NCBI RefSeq assembly: GCF_009939295.1
Contig: NZ_WVIC01000010.1
Location: forward strand, 1-64,000
Direction: 5' to 3'
DNA from: Petrachloros mirabilis ULC683
GTDB lineage: Bacteria; Cyanobacteriota; Cyanobacteriia; Thermosynechococcales; Thermosynechococcaceae
Length of the DNA stretch: 64,000 bases
Below, piece after piece: positions 15,624-23,562 of this stretch (the first letter of the stretch is position 1; the number at the start of each line of letters is the position of its first letter). Under the pieces are notes generated by a model, which searched no databases, was not told the DNA's origin, and was given only the letters and a program-made list of their open reading frames with translations. A program made the position numbers and the translations under genes.

Positions 15624-17570
15624 ATGAACAACCCAGTGGGCAAAGCGTCGATTGTCAACCCGTTCGGGGCACTCCCCAAAATGCTGCTGGGCAGTGTCAC
15701 TTGGTTGATGGTTCTGTTGATGATCCTGTTGATGGCAGCGTGGCCCACGCAGGCTGCCCAGGCACTTGACCTGCTGCCCAGCGATGTCGCCCGGAATCGG
15801 GAGATTATCGCCGCGGCCGACACGCCGGAGGAAGCACTTAACCTGTTGACTGGCGATCCTGCCCGGGATGCCGAGATCGTCGAGAACCAGTTGCTGCGGG
15901 ATGCGGGCACGGAGCCAGCCGTTGTGCCGGAGGGTGCCCAGATCCTACGCGTCGGCGGCGACAACGCCTGCGACTACAGCCGTGTCCAGGACGCCATCAA
16001 CGACGCGCGGTCACTGCCAGCGACGGATGTGATCCGCATCGCCCGCAACGCCGAGTACACGAGCCAGGCGCTCCAGATCAATGATAAGAGCATGATTCTC
16101 GAAGGCGGGTACGCCAGTTGCGCGGCCAGCCAGCCAGATCCGTCGAACACTATCCTGGACGGGACTGGCGGCAGCAACCGTCCGGTGATCCGGATACGCA
16201 ACGAGGACAACTCTCAGGTCATGCGGGTCGAGCTGCGTCGGTTGACCATTCAGGGCGGTACCACGAGCACGAGCCGCATCCTAAGGAGCGCATCCTTGCT
16301 CAACGGTGCTGGCCTCAACATCCGGGGTCGGGTTCAGGCAGACCTGACCAACACCTTGGTACGCAACAACGCCACCAGCAGCCGGAGAGCAAGCTTCCCC
16401 GCCAACAACGGTGGGGGCATCTACATCGATGGCGAAGGCTCTCCGGGGTCTTTCGTGCGGCTCAACGAGGGCAGCTTCGTGCTCAACAACGTGACCAACA
16501 ACGGCCGGGTAAGAACCGCTGCTCATGGTTCTGGCGGTGGCATCTATTGCCAAGCAGGCACCGTCATCCTGTCCGCTCGCTCCGGCGTCCACAGGAATCG
16601 CACTCGCGGCGAGCGTCCGGGCAACGGTGGCGGCGTGTCCCTGAGTTCCGCCTGTACCCTCAACTCGCAAGCCAGCGTTATTAACTCGAACGAATCCGGA
16701 GCAAGCGGGGGTGGCATCTCTGCCGAGGGCTCGACAGTGTTTTTGCTTGACACGCGCATTCTAGGAAACCGAGCCCGAGGCGTAGGCGGGGGAATAAGTA
16801 GCATCAATTCGGAGTTACTGATGCGTCGATTGGACACTCCATGCGCCGGGCTACCGATCCACCTCTGTAGCCGGCTGGAGAACAATCATGCCGACGGCAA
16901 CGGCGGTGCCCTTCACCTGTCAACGCGTGCGGAGGCCGGTAGAGCGGAACTCAGGCAAACCACCATCGCTGGTAACAGCTCCGGCCGCCTGGGCAGCGTC
17001 GCATTGGTCAGCGGTTCTGGCACCGAGTTGCTGATGGAAGGCGTCGCCGTCCACGGCAACCACGGCTCGTCCCGGCTGTTCCAGCTCCAGGATCAATCGC
17101 TCACGAGCCTGGACTGGAGCACCATTGCTGGCAACCAGAACTCAAATGATCCGCCGCTGCAAGTGTTCCGGCTCCTCAACGTCGATCGCAGTCCCCAAAA
17201 CACCCGCCTGCGCGTCCGCGGCAGCATCGTGTGGGAGCCGGGAGCGACTATAGCGAACCGAACCGGCCGGACTTTCACCCCGAGCAACTGCACGATCGGC
17301 CATGCGAGACTCGAAGACAGTGGGCTGTCCGTCGGCAGCCAGTTCTACAGCCGGATCGACCCGCGCCTGAGGAATCTGGAAGACGCTGACCTGCGCTTGC
17401 AGCCGAACTCCCCGGCCATCGACTACTGCGATGACGGCGAGGTCGGCCTAACTCCTCGATTTGACGACCTGTTCGGCAACGCGCGGGGTGTGCGCCACAA
17501 CCAGTCCACGATCACTCCACCGAACCCTGGATCCGGCGACTTCGATCTCGGCGTCCACGAGGTGACCTAG
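15624..17570 (+). CDS. Secreted right-handed beta-helix repeat protein
   Basis: About 648 residues. A hydrophobic export signal (MVLLMILLMAAWPTQAAQA) is followed by a low-complexity region and then repeated Gly-rich turns: GGGIYIDGEG, GGGIYCQAG, GGGVSLSS, GGGISAEG, GGGISSI, GGALHLS. These mark parallel beta-helix or polymorphic outer-membrane-protein-like coils. No catalytic motif is evident. The ATG at 15624 follows AGGGG by six bases and is preferred to 15573. Base composition is markedly G+C-rich with G/C third positions, unlike the flanks, suggesting transfer from another phylum. A surface or adhesion role is likely but inferred. Confidence 0.78.
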   Translation: MNNPVGKASIVNPFGALPKMLLGSVTWLMVLLMILLMAAWPTQAAQALDLLPSDVARNREIIAAADTPEEALNLLTGDPARDAEIVENQLLRDAGTEPAVVPEGAQILRVGGDNACDYSRVQDAINDARSLPATDVIRIARNAEYTSQALQINDKSMILEGGYASCAASQPDPSNTILDGTGGSNRPVIRIRNEDNSQVMRVELRRLTIQGGTTSTSRILRSASLLNGAGLNIRGRVQADLTNTLVRNNATSSRRASFPANNGGGIYIDGEGSPGSFVRLNEGSFVLNNVTNNGRVRTAAHGSGGGIYCQAGTVILSARSGVHRNRTRGERPGNGGGVSLSSACTLNSQASVINSNESGASGGGISAEGSTVFLLDTRILGNRARGVGGGISSINSELLMRRLDTPCAGLPIHLCSRLENNHADGNGGALHLSTRAEAGRAELRQTTIAGNSSGRLGSVALVSGSGTELLMEGVAVHGNHGSSRLFQLQDQSLTSLDWSTIAGNQNSNDPPLQVFRLLNVDRSPQNTRLRVRGSIVWEPGATIANRTGRTFTPSNCTIGHARLEDSGLSVGSQFYSRIDPRLRNLEDADLRLQPNSPAIDYCDDGEVGLTPRFDDLFGNARGVRHNQSTITPPNPGSGDFDLGVHEVT

Positions 17571-17781
17571 GGGACAGAATGGAGGAAGGCCGCCGTTTCG
17601 GCTCGGGTATGGAGATTTCCTCTGAGCCACTGGCCTTCAAGGCCCGTTGCAAACATAGCTTCTCAGGTCGTGAGCACTCCGAGCATTGCTGTACCTAGTA
17701 CATAGAAGAGGCCAACTGAATGAACGGCAAGAGCCATTAAGTGATCGCTTTTGACAAGTTACCCATTAAGAGTTCAATGCC

Positions 17782-18570
17782 ATGCACCACCTCACCTCAC
17801 CCGCTCAGGTCACTGTTTCCTATGACCAGTGTGGCAGTGGCCCCGCTTTGGTTCTCGTCCATGGGAGCTTTAGCGACCACAAGACAAACTGGGCGCTCAT
17901 CAAGCCGCTTTTGGAGCAGCAGTTCACTGTTTATGCGATCGCACGTCGCGGTAGGGGAGAATCAGACGCAACGCAGGGTCACAGCGTCACAGATGAAGGC
18001 CAGGATGTCGCGGCCTTGATCGAATCGATTCATGAGCCAGTTTTTCTACTGGGACACTCTTACGGGGCACAGGTAACCCTTGCTGCGGCGTCTGCAGTTC
18101 CCGAGCGAGTGCGGAAGCTGGTTCTCTACGAGCCGCCCTGGCCGCATATCATCCTCCAAGAGCAGATAGCGCGGTTCGAGGAGCTTGCGAGGGCTGAGGA
18201 TTGGGAGGTCTTCACCACAGAATTTTTACAAGATATTATCGCTGTACAAGTCGAGGAACTTGAGACGCTCCAGGGCACGGAGCACTGGAATGAAATTGTC
18301 TTCAATGCTGAAACATCCCTGAGTGACCTTTGGGCTTTAAGCAAGTACACGTTCAATCCTGCCGATTTTCGGGAGCTTCGGATACCAGTGATGCTCCAGA
18401 TCGGCACTGAAAGTCCTCGCGACCTCTACGTCACTGACGCACTTGCTGCTGTCCTTCCTGATGTTCGTATTGAAGCACTACCGGGTCAGGCGCACGAAGG
18501 CATGAATACAGCACCCAAGATGTATGCGGAGGCGGTGGCTCGCTTTTTTCTGGGATCGTGTGGGCTGTGA
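17782..18570 (+). CDS. Alpha/beta-hydrolase fold protein
   Basis: A 262-residue alpha/beta hydrolase. It has the oxyanion-side motif LVHGSFSDHK, the nucleophile elbow GHSYGAQ (Ser94 within it) and a C-terminal catalytic His in GQAHEGMN. The HIP1 octamer occurs inside it, unlike the G+C-rich gene before it. Substrate cannot be inferred; relatives include esterases and haloperoxidase-like enzymes. A 57-base fragment nearly identical to its 5' end occurs at 21096, 2.5 kb past this gene, showing that a second copy once existed in the area. Confidence 0.85.
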   Translation: MHHLTSPAQVTVSYDQCGSGPALVLVHGSFSDHKTNWALIKPLLEQQFTVYAIARRGRGESDATQGHSVTDEGQDVAALIESIHEPVFLLGHSYGAQVTLAAASAVPERVRKLVLYEPPWPHIILQEQIARFEELARAEDWEVFTTEFLQDIIAVQVEELETLQGTEHWNEIVFNAETSLSDLWALSKYTFNPADFRELRIPVMLQIGTESPRDLYVTDALAAVLPDVRIEALPGQAHEGMNTAPKMYAEAVARFFLGSCGL

Positions 18571-18672
18571 ACCACCAAGCGCTGATGCTGCGTACCGCAC
18601 AGACTGCCATTATCGCTGGGGAGTGCCGTAGATTGGATCCAATTCGGCCTGTTATGGAAGGTAGTCAATTCA

Positions 18673-19509
18673 ATGAAAGACCGCAACCTTTTAAGCATTA
18701 CCGCACAACAGCAGAAGATGTGGGCCACGGGAGACTTCAACCAGATTGGTGCCCGACAGAACGTTCGCATGGCCGAAGCCCTGTGCGAGACTGTCGATCC
18801 TCACGCGGGAGATCGGGTCTTGGATGTGGCCTGTGGGAGTGGAACCGCAGCCCTGATCGCAGCCCGGCGATACTGCGATGTCATCGGGATCGACTACGTA
18901 CCCGCTTTGATCGAACGGGCTAAGATGCGAGCCACGGCTGAGGGGCTAGAGGTGGAGTTCAGGGTTGAGGACGCTCAAGATCTTTCGTTTCCCAATGCCA
19001 GCTTCGATGTCGTGCTCTCGGTATATGGCGTTCACTTTGCCCCTGACCAGGAGAAAGCTGCCCGTGAGATGATGCGGGTCTGCTGTCCGGGGGGAACGAT
19101 CGCCCTGGCCAGCCCGATCCCGGAAGGCTGGAGTGGTGACTTTTTCGCCACGATTGGCAAGTACGTGCCCCGTCCGCCTGGTCTCCAAACGCCCCTGCGT
19201 TGGGGGACAGAGGCTGGTCTTGAGGCGCTACTCGGCTCTGGCACAGGTTCAATTACAAGCGAAAAGCGGAGGACATTGCTGTATTTTCGGTCTATTGAGC
19301 ATGCTACAGACGTTTTCCTCTCGTATTTTGGTCCGGCAATTCGAGCATCTGAGCAAGGACACAGAGAAAGCCTCCAAAACGATCTCAAGGCTGTATTCAG
19401 CCGGTATAACCTTGCATCTGACGGCACAGCAGTGATTGAAAACATGTATCTCCTAACTGTTGCGATTCGAGCAGGCGAGCCAGGCTTAAAAATGAAACCC
19501 CCTGCGTAA
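18673..19509 (+). CDS. Class I SAM-dependent methyltransferase
   Basis: A 278-residue methyltransferase of the UbiE/MenG-like class. Motif I (VLDVACGSGTAAL), the acidic motif II residue in VIGIDYVPALIE, and motif post-II (VEDAQDLSFPNASFDVVLSV) are clear. The acceptor is unknown; the rest of the C-terminal domain does not point to a named enzyme. It is preceded by 102 bases with no other gene and followed by a dispersed repeat. Neighbouring genes appear to be independent imports, so operon-based inference is weak. Confidence 0.83.
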   Translation: MKDRNLLSITAQQQKMWATGDFNQIGARQNVRMAEALCETVDPHAGDRVLDVACGSGTAALIAARRYCDVIGIDYVPALIERAKMRATAEGLEVEFRVEDAQDLSFPNASFDVVLSVYGVHFAPDQEKAAREMMRVCCPGGTIALASPIPEGWSGDFFATIGKYVPRPPGLQTPLRWGTEAGLEALLGSGTGSITSEKRRTLLYFRSIEHATDVFLSYFGPAIRASEQGHRESLQNDLKAVFSRYNLASDGTAVIENMYLLTVAIRAGEPGLKMKPPA

Positions 19510-19514
19510 GTCCT

Positions 19515-19700
19515 GTTTAGAGGCCGTCTAAAAAGCCTCATTCATCCCTGCATTAGCCCCCCCGACCCCCCAATTTTGGGGGGAGAAAGCCAAAAACTCT
19601 GCTCATTACCCCCAAAATTACGCCCTGCGGGCACGCTGCGCGAGGGGGGGCAAGTGCAAGGTCTAAGCAACGTCTCAAACAAGCTCTATCTCTCATTCTT
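19515..19700. repeat. C-rich palindromic element with nested G+C-rich repeat
   Basis: C-run/G-run arms with CCCCCCAATTTTGGGGGG flank a spacer. Within the right arm sits CGCCCTGCGGGCACGCTGCGCGAG, the inverse of a segment in the copy at 2103-2308. The left end TTTAGAGGCCGTCTAAAAAG resembles the ends of the copies at 53-110 and 41223-41366. It fills the gap between the methyltransferase and MddA-like genes. Confidence 0.7.
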
Positions 19701-19735
19701 AAGCATCACTTAGAGAAAATCATCGGAGAAAATTA

Positions 19736-20503
19736 ATGGAAACTCAAGTACCTCAGATAGAAAACAAAAACAAAGTGACTAGAGTGGCTGCATTCATTTA
19801 TGGTTTAGTGTGTTATGTCATCTTTTTTGCTACATTTTTGTATACAATTGGATTTGTGGGTAATCTAGTTGTGCCGAAATCAATTGATTCTGAACCCATC
19901 ATTCCCTTAGGGCAAGCTATTCTAGTTAACGTTGTGTTGCTAGGAATTTTCGGCCTGCAACATAGCGGCATGGCACGACAGGGGTTCAAGAAGTGGTGGA
20001 CTCAAATTGTTCCCAAATCGATCGAGCGCAGTACCTATGTTTTGTTTTCAAGCCTCTGCCTAATCACACTGTTCTACTTCTGGCAACCCCTCGGAATGAC
20101 GGTTTGGAATTTAGAAAATCCCCTGGCTCGTGAGATTCTCTTTTCTTTGTTTGGAGTGGGTTGGCTACTGGTGTTAGTTAGCACTTTTTTGATCAATCAC
20201 TTTGATCTGTTTGGATTACGCCAAGTTTATCTCCATCTACAGGGCAAAGAATATACTCCCCTTCCGTTTGCCACTCCTGCTCTTTACAATTATGTTCGTC
20301 ATCCACTTTACGTTGGTTTTCTCATTGCATTCTGGGCAGCACCCACAATGACAATTGCTCATTTGCTGTTTGCTATTATCACGACTGTTTATATTCTGCT
20401 TGCCATTCAATTAGAAGAACGAGATCTCGTGAGTATTCATGGTCAAGCTTATGCAGACTATCGCCGTCGTGTACCCATGCTAATTCCATTTGGCCGTCGT
20501 TAA
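19736..20503 (+). CDS. mddA: NnrU/isoprenylcysteine-methyltransferase-like membrane protein, probable methanethiol S-methyltransferase
   Basis: A 255-residue protein with about five membrane helices. The C-terminal membrane methyltransferase signature is NYVRHPLYVGFLIAFW, followed by LEERDLVSIHGQAYADYRRR. Its length and HSGMARQGFKKWW block match MddA, which methylates methanethiol with SAM to give dimethyl sulfide in bacteria and some cyanobacteria. The NnrU/ICMT family is broad, so the substrate is family-level inference. A GGAGA ribosome site precedes the ATG. The gene is much more A+T-rich than its neighbours, consistent with transfer. Confidence 0.72.
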   Translation: METQVPQIENKNKVTRVAAFIYGLVCYVIFFATFLYTIGFVGNLVVPKSIDSEPIIPLGQAILVNVVLLGIFGLQHSGMARQGFKKWWTQIVPKSIERSTYVLFSSLCLITLFYFWQPLGMTVWNLENPLAREILFSLFGVGWLLVLVSTFLINHFDLFGLRQVYLHLQGKEYTPLPFATPALYNYVRHPLYVGFLIAFWAAPTMTIAHLLFAIITTVYILLAIQLEERDLVSIHGQAYADYRRRVPMLIPFGRR

Positions 20504-20504
20504 T

Positions 20505-20975
20505 TCATCGGGGATGGGTCAGGACTAATTCACTCGGTTCACCAGGATAAAAGTGGCTATCTAAAATCTCGCTCAAGTGATAGGAACACTCAACCGGAAA
20601 GGTCTGCTCTGGCAGATCAGTTTCTCCCATTGCCAAGTCTTTAGCATTCTCATAGGCTTCTTGCTGGGCATCATCAAGGTAAGGTTGGAGGCTTGGGTTG
20701 TCTTTGAGTAGCCGCAATGTGTCTCGACGCTGAACGCGGATTGTCGCTAACCAACTACGACTACGGTGTTGAGGTTGATATTCCCATTTCAGCAAGTGCC
20801 CAATTAATACACTCAAACGGTTGCGCAGTTCTTGACGTTGCTGCCTCCCCAAAGATTCAAGCTCCTCAATCAAGTTGGGTAAGTCAATATGGCTCCATTG
20901 TTGGCTACGGAGCAACGTTGCTTGTTTCTGTGTCCAAGCATAGAAATCAGCTTCGTAGAGGTTTAGTGCAGACAT
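20505..20975 (-). CDS. DUF29-family protein
   Basis: A 156-residue protein of the DUF29 family, abundant in cyanobacteria. The start YEADFYAWTQKQATLLRSQQ, the LIEELESLGRQQRQELRNRL block and HLLKWEYQPQHRSRSW are diagnostic. All members are helical and no biochemical role is established. It converges on the MddA-like gene with one base between stops. A second DUF29 gene of the same architecture lies at 23103-23525. Confidence 0.85.
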   Translation of the reverse strand: MSALNLYEADFYAWTQKQATLLRSQQWSHIDLPNLIEELESLGRQQRQELRNRLSVLIGHLLKWEYQPQHRSRSWLATIRVQRRDTLRLLKDNPSLQPYLDDAQQEAYENAKDLAMGETDLPEQTFPVECSYHLSEILDSHFYPGEPSELVLTHPR

Positions 20976-21095
20976 TATCTATGCTGTATTTGGGGTTACT
21001 TTAGGCACATGCCTTAGGTTAATCTAACCCTAGTGTGTTCATTGTAAAACTATCCCTAGGGAATATGTGCCGTGGAGCGTATCGCAGTTCAAGCC

Positions 21096-21182
21096 ATGCA
21101 GCATCTCACCTCACCCGCGCAAGTCACACTCTCCTATGACCAATATGGCAGTACCACTCATCATCTGCTACGCGATAGATAA
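21096..21182 (+). pseudogene. 5' fragment of an alpha/beta-hydrolase gene
   Basis: The frame starts MQHLTSPAQVTLSYDQYGS and matches the first 19 codons of the intact hydrolase at 17782 (MHHLTSPAQVTVSYDQCGS), including the bases just upstream of the ATG. Similarity ends abruptly near 21152 and the frame closes at 21182. It is a leftover from a duplicated or deleted copy. The surrounding 20976-21270 interval shows no other gene. Confidence 0.75.
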
Positions 21183-21270
21183 ATGCCTTCCCAGTTAAAA
21201 TTAAGATTGGCAAGCAGAGACTTTCCCCAGTCCTTGCGCCTCAAGTTGGCTGCGATGTATTGATGGAGTT

Positions 21271-22059
21271 TTGCCTGTGGCACATACTGTTGAACTTTTA
21301 GCCCTGATTGAAGAGTTTTCCCACGCCTTTGCAGATCCTGAGGGGCAGCGTGAGGTGTTGCCGGAAGATCCCCTGCCGACTACAGAAACCACTCTATCCT
21401 TAATAACTCTGGCAGAGGAGTTTCCCGAGGCGTTTGCCGATCCCGAACTAGAGATGCCTCAAGAATCCCCAGAGAGTGTGTTGGAGCCAGTAGAGGCTGT
21501 TTCTGCGTCCCCGTCCCAAAGGCTTGCTCCTGGTTACACCCAAGCTTTGCATCGGCAAGTCTCTACTTTTGGCTGGGGACAGGTAGACTTTTATTTCACC
21601 TACGGCAGCACTGGCCTTGAATCTCTATGGATGAGCGTGGGTAAGTCTGGCACTGAGGCTCAGTCGTTGTGCGAAGCGATTGTGCGATTGGTCAATCTAT
21701 TGCTAGCCCGTGGCGTTGCTCCAGTGGAGATTACCCGAGAAATTCGTGGCATTCGCGGGGCAGATTCAGAAGGGCTTGGCCCCCATAAGATTCTGGGGCT
21801 GGCGGATTTGATTGGCAAGGTTTTACAGGAGGCTCCTATGAGGCTGGTGGCGGGCGAGGTTCTGCTCTCGGTTGCCCCGGTGGCGGAAGCACCTGTTCCT
21901 GAAGTTGCGCCTGTTCCTGAAACAGCCAAAGATGAGGGCTGGGTGGCGCTCTCTGATCACGAGGCTTCCCTGTGCCCGGAATGTGGTGCTGAGTTGCAGC
22001 AGGTGAATGGGTGCTCTGGGGGAGCTTGTGTGGTCTGTGGGTATAGTAGCTGTAGCTAG
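21271..22059 (+). CDS. TSCPD-domain and zinc-ribbon protein related to ribonucleotide reductase C-termini
   Basis: A 262-residue protein. Residues 1-75 contain two copies of a short motif (LIEEFSHAFADPE and LAEEFPEAFADPE). Residues 100-195 form a TSCPD-like domain (VDFYFTYGSTGLESLWMSVG, then AIVRLVNLLLARGV), known as the C-terminal domain of class II ribonucleotide reductases. The last 25 residues carry a zinc-ribbon CPECG...CVVCG. No catalytic RNR core is nearby. The start is a TTG and the frame extends upstream without an ATG into the hydrolase relic's border, so the true N-terminus is uncertain. Confidence 0.68.
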   Translation: MPVAHTVELLALIEEFSHAFADPEGQREVLPEDPLPTTETTLSLITLAEEFPEAFADPELEMPQESPESVLEPVEAVSASPSQRLAPGYTQALHRQVSTFGWGQVDFYFTYGSTGLESLWMSVGKSGTEAQSLCEAIVRLVNLLLARGVAPVEITREIRGIRGADSEGLGPHKILGLADLIGKVLQEAPMRLVAGEVLLSVAPVAEAPVPEVAPVPETAKDEGWVALSDHEASLCPECGAELQQVNGCSGGACVVCGYSSCS

Positions 22060-22135
22060 GGATCCAAAGGGATCTCCCAATTTTGTAAAGGCGCATTAAG
22101 ATAGCAGTAGGTTTTGTAAAGCTGCGATCGCACCC

Positions 22136-22351
22136 ATGTTTTTTGACGAACTTTCCCCTCTACTCCAAGAACTGATCCGCAAGCCCGTTGCCTTTTTAGG
22201 TGGGTTTGCCTCTGGTGCCTTACGACTGAGCTTAAATGACGATCCGGTTAAAAGCTGGCTGGATCGAGAATTTGGTGCACCCAGTCCCACTACACCCTCA
22301 GTGGATGAGTCTAATAACGGCAATGGCCCCCAATCGATCATCATTGAGTAG
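22136..22351 (+). CDS. Small conserved-looking protein, unknown function
   Basis: A 71-residue protein starting MFFDELSPLLQELIRKPVAF, with an amphipathic N-terminal half (FLGGFASGALRLSLNDDPVK) and an Asn/Pro-rich tail. I do not recognise a family name, although similar short proteins occur in cyanobacteria. The ATG directly follows a HIP1 octamer. It stands 33 bases upstream of a membrane-protein gene and may be co-transcribed with it. Confidence 0.55.
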   Translation: MFFDELSPLLQELIRKPVAFLGGFASGALRLSLNDDPVKSWLDREFGAPSPTTPSVDESNNGNGPQSIIIE

Positions 22352-22383
22352 CCATACCGAAAGGGTCGCCCCAGAGGGGCTTT

Positions 22384-23067
22384 ATGGTTAGAAAACTCGG
22401 CTTTGCCACGCTCTGGCTGGGGTTTGTCCTCTACGCCTTTTGGCTGGCTCCCCCAGCGCAGCCTGACACCTGGGTCTTGATTCAGCAGCTTTCATCGGGA
22501 GACTGGGCTGGGATCAACCCGCTCGTGGTGGCACTGTTTAACCTGATGGGCATCTGGCCATTGATCTATGGTGCCGTTTTGTTTGTGGACGGCACAGGGC
22601 AGCAGCGCTTGCCAGCCTGGCCCTTTGCTATCGGATCTTTTGCAGTGGGTGCCTTTGCCCTCTTGCCTTACTTAGCCCTGCGAGACACCCACCCTACCTG
22701 CACGGGTGCTCAGTCCCTCTTCCTAAAAATCTGGGACTCACGCGCCCTAGGCATAGCACTCCTGCTGGGCAGCAGTGCCCTGATCATTTATGGGCTGGGC
22801 GGCGACGGGTCAGACTTGATTCAGCAGTGGCAAACCAGTCGCTTTATCCATGTCATGAGTCTCGACTTTTGTCTTTTGAGTCTGCTCTTTCCGGCTTTGC
22901 TAGGGGATGATATGTCTCGCCGTGATATGCCCCGATTTCCCTGGTTTTGGGTTGCCCTGATTCCCCTCATAGGGCCATTACTCTACCTGTCAGTGCGACC
23001 TCGGCTCCCCGAATCTCTGCCTGCGCTAGAAGCAACAGTCCTGTCTGATCAGGTTGGCCAAAAGTAA
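22384..23067 (+). CDS. Multi-pass membrane protein, unknown function
   Basis: A 227-residue protein with six to seven hydrophobic helices, including FATLWLGFVLYAFWLAP, LFNLMGIWPLIYGAVLF, WPFAIGSFAVGAFALLP and a C-terminal FPWFWVALIPLIGPLLY. No transport or enzyme motif is evident. Such membrane proteins are conserved in cyanobacteria and plastid-bearing lineages but have no established role. It is preceded by the 71-residue gene at 22136 and followed convergently by a DUF29 gene. Confidence 0.65.
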   Translation: MVRKLGFATLWLGFVLYAFWLAPPAQPDTWVLIQQLSSGDWAGINPLVVALFNLMGIWPLIYGAVLFVDGTGQQRLPAWPFAIGSFAVGAFALLPYLALRDTHPTCTGAQSLFLKIWDSRALGIALLLGSSALIIYGLGGDGSDLIQQWQTSRFIHVMSLDFCLLSLLFPALLGDDMSRRDMPRFPWFWVALIPLIGPLLYLSVRPRLPESLPALEATVLSDQVGQK

Positions 23068-23102
23068 CCTGTGGCGGTTGCAGGCGTGGTGTTGAGGGAG
23101 CA

Positions 23103-23525
23103 CTACTCCTGCAACACATCAATTTCACTATAGGGACACAGGTTGGGGAACGCCTCTAGGGGCAAGCCGTTTTCGTCTGCGGCCTGTAACCGGGCCACAG
23201 TAAAGCACTGGGGCAGCACCACGGTGAGATCGCTTTTGAGACTGGGGCTATCTTCGAGAATATCTAAAATGCGACGGCGGTGCTCTCGAATCGTGGCGCG
23301 CCAACTCCCCGATCTCTTTTCAGGTTGATAATCCCATTTCAGCAAATGCATCATCAACACGCGCAAGTTGCTTTTGAGGGCTTGTCGCTGCCTTTTGCCC
23401 AAGTCCTCGATCTCCTCTGCTAGATGGACAATATCTACACAGTCAAACCGCCGCTCTCGGAGCAGTTTTGCGGTGTCTGTTGCCCACTGGGTGTAGTCTG
23501 TCTCGTGGGGGGTTGGCCTATTCAT
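23103..23525 (-). CDS. DUF29-family protein
   Basis: A 140-residue DUF29 protein, paralogous to that at 20505-20975: YTQWATDTAKLLRERRFDCV, then LAEEIEDLGKRQRQALKSNL and HLLKWDYQPEKRSGSWRATI. The two differ considerably, so they are not recent duplicates. It lies 37 bases downstream of the DUF3685 gene on the same strand and may share its transcript. Function is unknown. Confidence 0.85.
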   Translation of the reverse strand: MNRPTPHETDYTQWATDTAKLLRERRFDCVDIVHLAEEIEDLGKRQRQALKSNLRVLMMHLLKWDYQPEKRSGSWRATIREHRRRILDILEDSPSLKSDLTVVLPQCFTVARLQAADENGLPLEAFPNLCPYSEIDVLQE

Positions 23526-23562
23526 GGGGATGCCTTCAGTCCATCTGGCGCTACCGAGTTGA

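Noticed and set aside
18571-18672. Possible integron attC site between the hydrolase and methyltransferase genes
   Set aside because: The RYYYAAC/GTTRRRY core pattern is not met and no integrase is present.
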